Positions 35,195 through 44,943 of a stretch of 64,000 nucleotides of DNA are shown piece after piece (the stretch's first letter is position 1; each line of letters opens with the position of its first letter). Below the pieces are notes generated by a model. It searched no databases. It saw only the letters and a program-made list of their open reading frames with translations, and was not told where the DNA came from. A program made the position numbers and the translations under genes. Origin of the DNA: Sorghum bicolor (Eukaryota > Streptophyta > Magnoliopsida > Poales > Poaceae); assembly GCF_000003195.3 (NCBI RefSeq), contig NC_012871.2:57341802-57405801 (forward strand), in the 5' to 3' direction.

Positions 35195-36024
35195 GGCAGC
35201 AGCAACTTCCTCCATGGTATCCGGAGGGGTTGACCAGGACTCAGAAGAGAAGACTGCAGCGCGAAAGGCGAGAAGAGTTGAGCAAGGGGGAGAACTCTGG
35301 ACAGTCTGGGGATCAGCGACAATCAGATCCTAAGGGGAAAGGTCCATCAGCAGATGTCAACATCGTATTTATGTTGCCGATGGAGTTCCTTGCACCATCC
35401 AGTGATGATGAGATGGAGTTTTCCGACCAAATAGCTCAGTTGGCTCTGGATCCGATGACGGCTATCTTCGAGAAGCCCGCCGATGATGAAAGGCAGCACC
35501 TCAAGGCCCTGTTTGTCAAAGGAAAAGTGGATGGTCAGCCGATGACCAAGATTCTGATTGATGGTGGAGCCGCCATTAATATCATGCCATCTGCAGTGTA
35601 TCGGAAGCTTGGAAAAGGGGATCAGGATTTAACCAAGACCGATATGATGCTTAAAGACTTTGAGGGGAATGTGTCTCCGGTAAAGGGGGCAATATGCGTA
35701 GAGTTGACCATCGGCAGTAAAACCTTGCCGACAACCTTCTTCGTGATCGGTGGAAGGGGTGCTTACAACTTACTGTTGGGAAGAGATTGGATTCGTGCTA
35801 ATTGTTGCATCCCGTCTACAATGCACCAATGCTTGGTCCAGTGGGTAGGTGACAAGATTGAAATTGTCCCAGGAGACTCTTCTTATGTCATCGCATCGGC
35901 AGAGGCAGACACCTACGAAAGGACTAGGTGTATTTCAGGAGAGATTTGGGAAAAGGATTTTCTCAAGGTTGTCGATTACGAGATTCCACCGATCCAAGCA
36001 GTCGGTTCTGATGAAGGTTTTTAA
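35161..36024 (+). CDS. pol: E3 aspartic protease
   Basis: Overlaps the end of gag by about 30 nt in the -1 frame. The active site reads LIDGGAAINIMPSAVY (about 35555-35602), the D-G-G form, with YNLLLGRDWI downstream. It ends in TAA at 36022-36024, sharing its last base with the ATG of the next frame (TAATG). The frame break follows a run of five T and may be a one-base loss. Confidence 0.8.
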   Translation: MESEENRRPSVRQQQLPPWYPEGLTRTQKRRLQRERREELSKGENSGQSGDQRQSDPKGKGPSADVNIVFMLPMEFLAPSSDDEMEFSDQIAQLALDPMTAIFEKPADDERQHLKALFVKGKVDGQPMTKILIDGGAAINIMPSAVYRKLGKGDQDLTKTDMMLKDFEGNVSPVKGAICVELTIGSKTLPTTFFVIGGRGAYNLLLGRDWIRANCCIPSTMHQCLVQWVGDKIEIVPGDSSYVIASAEADTYERTRCISGEIWEKDFLKVVDYEIPPIQAVGSDEGF

Positions 36025-38127
36025 TGGATAGGTTCGCCGATGATGGAAAGTTAGGCCAGGGATTCACATCGGCCGATGATCTAGTAGAAGTAGATATAGA
36101 TAGTGGTGATAAGCCTAGACCTACTTTTATTAGTGCTAAGTTAAATCCGGAGTGTAAGCAATAGTTAACTGATTTGTTAAAGGAACATAAAGATTGCTTT
36201 ACTTGGGATTATACTGAGATGCCTGGTTTGGACCGATCAATTGTTGAACATCGGTTACCTATCAAGTCTGGATTTCGGCCACATCAACAGCCGGCTCGCC
36301 GATGTAATCCTAATATCCTCCCTGATATTAAGGCCGAGATAACAAAACTTATTGAAGCCAAGTTTATTCGGCAGTGTCGGTATGCCGAGTGGATTTCCAA
36401 TGTTTGTTCCGGTCTACAAGAAGAACGGGAAACTTCGGGTCTGCATTGATTTCAGGAATCTTAACAAAGCTACACCGATGGATGGATACCCAATGCCAGT
36501 TGCCGATCTACTAGTCGACGCTGCGGCCGGGTATCGGATTATTAGCTTTATGGATGGCAATGCAGGATACAACCAAATATTCATTGCTGAAGAAGATATT
36601 CCAAAGACCGCGTTCAGATGTCCTGGTCATGTTGGGTTGTTTGAATGGATAGTCATGACCTTCGGCTTAAAGAATGCTGGCGCTACTTATCAAAGGGCCA
36701 TGAATTTTATATTTCATGAGTTCATCGGCAAGCTGGTGGAGATTTATATTGATGATGTGGTGGTTAAATCTAGAGACTTCACAAAACATCTTGCCGATTT
36801 ACGAAAGGTGTTGGAATGCACAAGGAAGCATGGTTTGAAAATGAATCCCAATAAGTGTGCATTTGGTGTATCGGCAGGACAATTTCTTGGTTTCATGGTG
36901 CATCAAAGAGGGATTGAAATCAGTCGAAGATCTATTGATGCCATCAATAAGATAGTGGCCCCTACCAACAAGACCGAGCTCCAGTCCTTGATCGGCAAGG
37001 TAAATTTTATCAGAAGGTTTATATCTAATTTGTCTAGTAAAATTCGTGCTTTCAGTCCTCTTCTTAAGTTAAAGGCCGATCAAGAGTTTGTTTGGGGGAA
37101 GGAACAACAGTTGGCTCTAGATGAAATCAAGAATTATTTAGTGAATCCTCCAGTTTTAATTCCACCTCAGCAAGGGAAGCCCTTTAGATTGTATTTGTCT
37201 ACCGATGGGATGGTCATCGGTTCGGCTTTAATTCAAGAATTTGAAGGGAAGGAACGTGTAATGTATTACTTAAGCAGGAGGTTGATTGATGCTGAAACCA
37301 GGTATTCGGCTATTGAGAAACTATGCTTGTGCTTATATTTCTCTTGTATCAAGTTAAGGCATTACTTGTTATCGGCCGAATGCACTGTTATTTGCAAGGA
37401 TGATGTGGTCCGGTACATGTTGTCCATGCCGATTATGAGTGGCAGGATCGGTAAATGGATTTTGGCGCTGTAGGAGTTCGATCTGCGTTATGAATCTGCT
37501 AAGGCAGTTAAAGGGCATATTATAGCCGATTTTGTAACCCAACATTGTGGTACAGTGGAGGCTTTGGAAATTGTACCTTGGACGCTGTTCTTTGATGGAT
37601 CCACATGTGACCGGGGGGCAGGAATCGGTATAGTATTAATTTCCCCTCGGGGAAGGAAGTATGAGTTTTCCTTGCCAATTGTTGCCACGTCGACGAATAA
37701 TCAGGCTGAGTATCAAGCTTTAATAAAAGGATTGGAATTGTTAAGGGAAGTTCATGCTGATGCTGTTGAGGTCTTCGGGGATTCTATGCTGGTTATAAAT
37801 CAATTGGTTAGAAGCTATGAATGCCGAAGTGAAGTTCTCATAACTTATTACGAGCGGAGTATGCAATTGTTAAAGGAATTTAAGGATTTCCGATTAGAGT
37901 ATGTTCCTTGATTGCATAATGAAGAGGCCAATCGGTTGGCTCAGCATGCTTCGGGATATCAGCCTATGATTGATTCAATATCGGCAATTGGTGCCGATGA
38001 TTGGAGAAAAGAAATCATTGATTATTTGAAAGATCCATCTAAGAAAGTCGAAAGACGAGTTCGGTTTCAAGCAACCAAGTATGTGCTCCTCGAAGATGAA
38101 TTGTATTATCGAACTATTGATGGGATT
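36024..38127 (+). pseudogene. pol: E3 reverse transcriptase and RNase H region
   Basis: Starts in the frame of ATG 36024 and meets TAG at 36162-36164, exactly where E1 and E4 have UAG. A frameshift near 36404 leads to the main RT frame. RT motifs: LRVCIDFRNLNKATP, ISFMDGNAGYNQIF, catalytic YIDD near 36749-36760. Then RNase H-like blocks (YLSTDGMVIGSALIQ) and a second RNase H (LFFDGSTCDRGAGIGIV, FGDSMLVINQL). Stops at 37471 (TAG) and 37909 (TGA). The frame is cut at 38127 by E4 and resumes at 52435. Confidence 0.85.
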
Positions 38128-39173
38128 TGTCGGTGTTTTTTCCCCGGGGGGTCACACCAACGAGTAAATTTGTATGCGTGCTCCCCTTTCCGGATGGTGA
38201 TGCAAGAAGACACAGAGATTTATCCTGGTTCGGGCAAGAGAAGGCCCTACGTCCAGCGGGGGGAGAGAGTTTGTATTATCTTGCACCTAAGTGCTTGTAC
38301 AGGGGCGAATACAAGCGTGGAATGAAATGTGTCGCTCTACTACGTGTGTGTGTGTGTTCTTGCGTTGTGATGTCCCCCTCTTCTATTCCTGAGTCCCTCC
38401 TTTTATAGCTCCAAGGAGAGACAAAGGGTACATGCATAGATATTAGAGTAGGGATCGATAGCCGCATGGAGCGCTGACCTACTCGAGGCTTCCGTACGTC
38501 ATGGCCTCGAGCCGTCCCATCTTGATAGCTTGGTGATGATTACGCGTGCTCCTGCGTGCTGCCCTGCCAGCCGCCTTGTGCTGGTTCTGAGATCGCATGC
38601 TCGTATGGTATGGTGGCGGATCCGGCGGAGCAGCTGTGGTGTTGTCACTCGATGCCCGACTTGTCCCCGGGAAGGGACCTCGTTCGGTCGAGGGTCGGGC
38701 GCCGCGTAATAGGCTGATATCCGGAGCGCTGACCTTGGGTGTCTCGAGGGGGTCCCGATTAGACGTTCCATCCTCGTTTCCTGCGTCCTGACACACCCTG
38801 GGTCGTTCGGTGGGAAGGCTGCAAAAAGAACGATGGGACAGAAGCTTGTTCCCTATCACGCCTTCCGTGACCCGTGTGTTAGGTGGGAAACGTCAGATGC
38901 ATTTAATGCTCCCGCCCGCGTGCGCGCGTCAGGCGGCGGACAGTGTCCTAACGCTCGACGTCTCTCGGTTCGCTCGAGCCCGCTTCCGTCTTCGACGGTA
39001 GTCGTTGCTCGAGCCCTGACCGATTCGCTCGACGCTATTTCCGTATTCGAGGCTGCGACCGTCGATGGCGGCGCGTAAGTAAGATTAAAGCGTCGAATTG
39101 GGGGTCCCAACCTTCGTACGGGCAATCTCATAATGCGCATCGCTGAGGGTACCCCTTACCGATACCCTCGACA
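38128..39173 (-). repeat. E4 3' LTR (1046 bp)
   Basis: On the minus strand it begins TGTCGAGGGTATCGG and ends CACCGACA. It has a TATA box TATAAAA (38401-38407, minus) and a (GT)7 microsatellite near 38344. Many TCGA-containing strings. Confidence 0.97.
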
Positions 39174-39187
39174 GTAGCCCCCGAGCC
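39174..39187 (-). promoter_or_regulatory. E4 polypurine tract
   Basis: The minus strand reads GGCTCGGGGGCTAC immediately before the LTR. Similar strings recur at 39267-39280 and 44762-44775. Confidence 0.7.
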
Positions 39188-39313
39188 TCCATTTGAGCGC
39201 TAGCGCTCGAATGGAGGTTTTTGATTTACGGTTGAATTTTCGTGGGGGCGCGCGAGCGACCCCGCGGGGTAGCCCCCGAACCCTCGAAGGAGTTTTTAAC
39301 TCCTTCGAGGGTT
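39186..39313. repeat. Two strong inverted repeats next to the E4 polypurine tract
   Basis: 39186-39217 is a 16-bp stem with one mismatch and no loop (centre AGCGCT|AGCGCT). 39279-39294 and 39298-39313 form a perfect 16-bp stem with a 3-nt loop (AACCCTCGAAGGAGTT). Either strand could fold here. Confidence 0.8.
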
Positions 39314-39961
39314 ATGTTATCTAATTCGCAGAAACGCTTTCGACACCAGCGATGGAAGGTTCTGACTAGCTCGTCTTTGCACGGAGGTTTTGACGTACTC
39401 TCGATAGAGCGAGCGTCTTCCACCCCAAATTGAGTTCCTAGCAGGTAGTTCAAGTGAGAACCTGTGCCCCTTTCGAGGGGGTCAGCTGTAGCCCGGAGGC
39501 GTCCTCATAAAGCAGGGTCGACGTGGTCGGGGATACCGGTCTCATTCGATAGAGTCCAGCGGCTCGATGCCTCCCTTCGGGGGGATTCCTCTCGACTGTC
39601 TCGACCCTACCTTGAACATCGCCAGCAAGTCCTCGAGGCGGGCCTCGATTTTCGACCACTCGCTGGGGATCCCTGACTCTGGCGCTCGAGATCGGCTGTC
39701 GAACCCTTTCGGCGGGCCAGCCATCGACCTCTCGAGACTTTTGCGGTTATGTCCCTTGGCTTACGAGGGAAGGAACCGGTCGTGGCGGTTCGCCTTTCTG
39801 CCCGTTGGGCGCGTCTTTTTAGGCGGATGACGTTGCGACACCGTATCGGCGAGGAATTCGGAGAGTCCGGCCTGTGAGGAGAGAGAGAGAGAGCTGTCAG
39901 GCGGCGCATTTATGGGGGGAGTTACCTTACTTCTCGGATCTGTCCGTTGGCAGACAGTTGC
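39314..39961. other. E4 noncoding region upstream of the antisense promoter
   Basis: No gene. Dense in TCGA-containing hexamers; a short (GA)n run near 39880-39892. It probably carries the regulatory region of the antisense gene. Confidence 0.5.
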
Positions 39962-39970
39962 CTATAAATA
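39962..39970 (+). promoter_or_regulatory. TATA box of the E4 antisense gene
   Basis: CTATAAATA on the plus strand, about 135 bp before the ATG at 40103. A pyrimidine-rich leader follows (CCTCTCCCTTCCACCTTCTC). It is independent of the LTR promoter, which points the other way. Confidence 0.65.
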
Positions 39971-40102
39971 TGCCGTCGCGTCACCGCCGTTCCTCTCCCT
40001 TCCACCTTCTCGCTCTCGTTCCTTTGCTGCCTTAACTATCTCGTCATCTCACGCGCACACGCCCCCTCGAGCCGTAGCGAACCCACCGCCCCGTTAGCCG
40101 AG

Positions 40103-43100
40103 ATGCCTGTAAGACTCGTCGCCGCCGATGACTGGCGCCCGTCGTCGATGACGGAGCGCCGGCTGTTAGAGCTCGAGAAGGAGGGACTGCTGCGCCGCCG
40201 CACCTCGCTGTCGTCGCCAGAGTGGATCGCGCCGCCAGCGAGCCACAGGGCGCCTCAGCCACCCGAGGGCTACGTGGTGTCGTTCGCCAAGTTTCACCGC
40301 CACGGTCTGGGCGCGCCTCCAAGCCGCTTCATGCGGGCCCTCTGCTTCCATTATGGGGTGGAGCTGCAGCACTTCTCCCCGAACGCCATCACCGTGGCGG
40401 CGGTCTTTGCCGCCGTGTGTGCGGGCTTCCTAGGGATGATGCCGCACTGGGAGCTGTGGCTCCACCTCTACAGGGGAGAGCTGTTTCACGCCTCCACCGG
40501 AACCACGGGCGTGAGGAAACCCGTGCGGGCGGGTTGCCTCAATCTGGTGCAGAAGACGGGGAAGACGGACCGGCCGCGGGAGTACATCCCGGTGGGGTTG
40601 TCGACCAACCACGCCGGTTGGGACTCCCAATGGTTCTACCTGCGGAACGACGACAACCTCCTTCCTTCCTACTCGGGCCGTCTAATCTTGGAGCGCCCAG
40701 CGGACTGGACTTACGGCGTCGTCCAAGCTCATCAGCCTCGACTCGACCCTCTCCTCGACGCCCTGAAGAAGCTTCGCCAGGAAGGTTTGACCGCCGCCCT
40801 TGTCCTCTCGGCCGTCCATCATCGGAGAGTTCTCCCTCTGATGTCACGACCGCTGAGGATGGACGAGATGGGCCCTGGCGTCTCGTCTCGAGACCTCGAG
40901 GCATGCCGGATGTCCAGCGAGCCTCCGGCAAACGATGAAGTCGCGGCCCGAGTCAGGGCCGCAATTGCCGGTGATTTTAAGCCGGAGCGTGTCAACGGCT
41001 TCCCCATGAGGCCTGACGCAGGCTCGATCGATCTGGTATGTTTTCTTCTTACGTGCATCCTCGATTCTGGGTTTCCCTTATTCCCTCTCTTTCTTCTAAG
41101 TCTACCTTAGTTTTGGCAGGGTCGAATTGATGTCCGGTCCTCGAGGCCTCCGGTAAAGGAGGACGAGGTCGATCGCGACAAGCGGCGCCAATCCGCCGAG
41201 AAGCTGAAGTCTGCCAAGGACTCCGCAAAGAAGGGGGAGAAGAAGAAGAACCTCGACCGCCAAGCATTAGAGGCGCGTCGAGCCAAATCCAGGCAGAGGG
41301 GGGAACCTGAGGAAGAATCCCCCAACGATGACGATGACGACGACGAGAGTAGCGACGATTCCGAGGGGATGGCGTCGCGCCTCGATCGGATCCTCGAGGG
41401 CCCGCCTCGAGGTGACGTCGACGCCCCCCGGACGGAGGTGCCGGAGGAGGGTCCGAGCGGATCTCGTCGCCCCCGGCCCGACGCTCCTTCCGCGCCCAAG
41501 GCGGGCCAAGACGCACCGCGCCCTCCCCTGGCGCCCAGGGAGAGCGGTCCGGCTAGGTCCCAGGCGTCGGGGCCGCTAACTCGCGGTCGCGCTGCGGCCT
41601 CTGAGAAAGGGGACGCTGGTCGTAGGAGCACGAGTCCCGGCGCCCGCCAGGCGGGGACCGACGTACCTAGGCCAGTTTCCGCCCCCGAGGGGCTTAGCGC
41701 CCCGACGCGGGGTGGCTCGAGGCCCGCTGGTCGGGTAGGCGGAAGGCGAGCCGTTCTGCCCGTGGGGTAAGCCCTTTTGTCGTTGCGGTCTTTGTCCCCC
41801 CATTCTTTCACCCTTCCTCACATGCTGACTTTTTCTCAGGTTGAAACGAACCCTCGAGCAGGCCCAACCATCGATGGCCAAGAGGCTCAGAACGGGTGCC
41901 ACCTCCACGGAACCAGGTTCGTAGTTAATTCCTGGGTGCTACGATATCCTTACGTCGGTTATCATAACGTCTGACCCTTACCCTTTGTTTTGTAGGCTCG
42001 TCAAGCACCCAACCTTCAGCCGGCGTCGAGATAGCTTCGCCTCGTCCCGCGCCTACTTCGCCGCCACCGACTCACGATGCGGCCCCCCAGACGCGAGCGT
42101 CAGAGGGAGCCCCCGAGCCCTCTCGATTGGGGGTCGAGGGGGAACCCATCACCATCAGCGATACGTCTGATGGCAACGAAGCGTCTGGGGGCGCTCGACC
42201 CATGGAGGAAGAAGCGTCGACTCCTAACGTCGCAGGACGGACTCCCTGGCCCGCAGGCCTTCGAGCCCTCGAGGCGCAAAAGAAGATGGTGGAGGAGGAG
42301 GGGCGGGAGCGCGAGGCGACGCAGCCGTCACTGGGGCAGCAGCAGCAGCGGCCCCAGCCGGGGGAGCAACTGCAGCATCAGCAGGGGGAGCAGCAGCAGG
42401 AGCTGGGGCAGCAACAGCAGCTGGGGGGCCAAGAGAACGAGCCACTCGAGCCCCCGCCTCAAACTTTGGCCGAACCGGCGCCGCTGGCGTCGCAAGAGCC
42501 CGGCGATCAAGAGGGAGATTTGCCGGTGTACGGGCCTCCTACCCCAGCGTGGCTCCTCCCGGGGGCGCCTGCCGCGATCCGGGCAGAGTCGGGGCGAGCG
42601 GACGGAGTGGTGGCACTCGCCTGCATGATGCGCACCCCTACCGACCCCGAGTCCGAGATCAAGGGGACACTCTACGGCATGGACGGGATCGCTCCGGGGT
42701 TCCTCCGGGAGCGTCGAGCGTGGGAGGACCGTTTTCCCTCTGAGGAAGACGAGATCGGATCGTCTGGGAGCAAGGACGGTACGTGGAAGACGGTGGACGA
42801 CGACGGCCGGTTCCCTTGTCTCGCCGACCTGTTCTTGCGCCACGGGGGTTCCCTCGAGACCGTCGAGAACTTCCTCCGCGGCGTCAAGGTGCGGGCCGAT
42901 CGGGAGATGGAGAACTGGTGCCCCGATCGGATTCGTATCCGGGCTTCCAGCGACCCGTCCGAGCCCAATATCTTCCTCGATGACAAGAAGGAAGTCGAGA
43001 AGTGGGAGCACGTCGAGGAGCTCCGCCTTTGGATGAAACACGTGGTGGGGCTCCTATCGGACGTCATCAACAACGGGCTTGGGCCAGCCTATTTTGTAAG

Positions 43101-44391
43101 TGTTTCTCGAGCCCCAATCTTTGTGGTGCTTTCGGGTCTCCGTGTTCTAATCCCCCTGACCCCTGATTCGCAGGATATGAAAGAGACCTCTCGCATCAAG
43201 TCTAGCTTCATACATGCCACGAGGGGCGGATGGGAGCAGCTTCCCCTCCTCAAGGATCAACTCCTCGAGTCGCAGGAAAAGCTGCTTAAAGCTTACAAGG
43301 ATCTTATAGCGCTCGAGGAGGAGAAGAAGGTGAGGGAGGCTGCTTTGGCCGAGGCCCGAGAGGTCTCGAAGAAGGCGGAGGAGGAGGCGGTGCGGCTACG
43401 GGAGCGGACTCTTACGGTCGAGGAGGCCGCATCCAGAGCCCGGGAAGAGGTCCTGTCCCACAAGAGCATCATCGCGGATCTGGACAAGGAGAAGGGCCTT
43501 CTCCAAACCGACCTGGACTCCCTCCGTGATACCTTCCAGAAGATGAAGGTGGCGTACGTGGACAATGAGGTCGCCAGGGGTGCCGCCGAGGACGCAAAGA
43601 AGAAAACCCTCGAAGACCTCGAGATGGAGCGAGCTCGATCCCGCAGTCTCTCTGACGACGTCGAGCGTCTGAAGGGAGAACTGCTAGAGAAGAGTGGAGC
43701 CGTCGCTCAGGCTGGCAGGGTGATCGAAGATCTCCGCGTCGCCAATACTGAGCTGACGTGCTCCAACAGAGAGATCGAGCGTGCCAATACCAGATTGGTT
43801 GGCGAGAACACGGCTCTAGAGGAGAGCATCAAAGGTATGTTCCCTTTGTCGAATTTCCTTTTCGAGGTGTGCTTGAGTTTTTTCTAAAGCTCCTTTGTAT
43901 TGGTATTTGTAGGGCTCAAGGACGAACTCCTGGCCGCCCAAGCCGAGGCTCGCAACGCCAAGGCTCAACTCGAGGCTGAGGTTGCTTTGAACCGTCGAGT
44001 GCGGACGGCGATAAGCGATCTCTCGACCTCTTGGGAGGTCGAGCCTATGGATGAGTCGAGGGAGGACTCTCGAGGTGACGCACTGGTCGATCAGCTGTGC
44101 TACTTAGGTGCGACGCTGTGAGATCGGGTGCGGGATGCCCTCCACATCGGGGTGAAGCGGGCGATGGCGGTTGTCTGCTCGGGCTTCTCCTACGACATGG
44201 AGGTAGTATCCCACGGCTTCGTCACCGACATCTCTAAGACCGACGCGGAGAACGAAGAAAGGCTTCACGCTTTGATCGATGACGCGGAGGCCCCTGGAGA
44301 GAGGCTGGCCAAGCTATTTGAACCTGAGGTGCTTCCTCCTGAGACTGGCTCGGGCGGAGGTGAGGGTGGCGAGGATCGTACCATGGACTGA
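40103..44391 (+). CDS. E4 antisense gene, six exons, gypsy-type transposon domain plus coiled coil
   Basis: Exons 40103-41035, 41120-41766, 41840-41916, 41996-43095, 43174-43834 and 43913-44391. The five introns are 73-84 bp, all GT...AG, and all junctions keep frame (1299 codons including stop). Exon 1 matches the 'putative gypsy-type transposon' domain (FHRHGLGAPPSRFMRALCFH, GFLGMMPHWELWLHLYRGEL). Exons 2-3 are Lys/Arg/Asp-rich with a possible nuclear localisation signal (AKRLR, KKGEKKKN). Exon 4 has a Gln-rich tract (about 42330-42420). Exon 5 is a long coiled coil (43240-43830). Exon 6 holds a further conserved block (IGVKRAMAVVCSGFSYDMEV) after a single TGA at 44119-44121. Function unknown. 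It is transcribed against gag-pol. Confidence 0.8.
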
Positions 44392-44943
44392 GGCCTACGA
44401 GCCTGCTCGGGGTGCCTGGGGCCCCTTGTATAAAACTTAGTTAATCCTGTTTCTGAGCGATACAGTACTTTTGTGGTTGTTAAATGTTTGTTTGTCTTTC
44501 CACTCGAGGTTCTTTTATTTCCTTTGCGCCTACACATGTGTTCCTTGTTCGATTTTTCGTAAAACACAGCCTCGATCGCCTCGAGGGTGAGGGAGTGAGT
44601 AGAGTTTCCATAGCCCGGGGGCGTAGGTGTTCTCAGGCTCGCTATCCTTCGGTCCTCGAGGGGCTCGAGGCGCCTCGACTACTCGATCGTTCAAGGTTTA
44701 CTAAGTAGGAAATAGAGAAACTTTTTGGCTTTTTCGACGCTTGGGGAGGGGTCGTCCCTCTGGTAGCCCCCGAGGGGGTGCGGACTATGATGGGTCATGG
44801 TCGGCATCCCCTTTTAACGTCGAGACTATAATTCGTAACTATTTTTGGTACAGAAAGAAACTGCTCGAGGGAAAGACTTTATTTATTCATGCGTTCATTT
44901 ACAAAGTCTTCGTACAAAAAGTAGGATCGTAAATCTAGGACTT
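44392..44943. other. E4 spacer between antisense gene and integrase
   Basis: No ORF with a domain. It contains a polypurine-like string on the minus strand (CCTCGGGGGCTACC, 44763-44776) and, on the plus strand, AT-rich stretches that may hold the antisense gene's poly(A) site. Confidence 0.5.

Noticed and set aside
38340..38357. (GT)n microsatellite as a distinct regulatory element
   Set aside because: Short (seven units), identical in both LTRs and not near the TATA box; ordinary simple repeat.
40103..41035. A DNA transposase captured by E4
   Set aside because: The domain is named for transposons in databases but shows no catalytic D-D-E/D pattern that I can see; calling it an enzyme is not supported.
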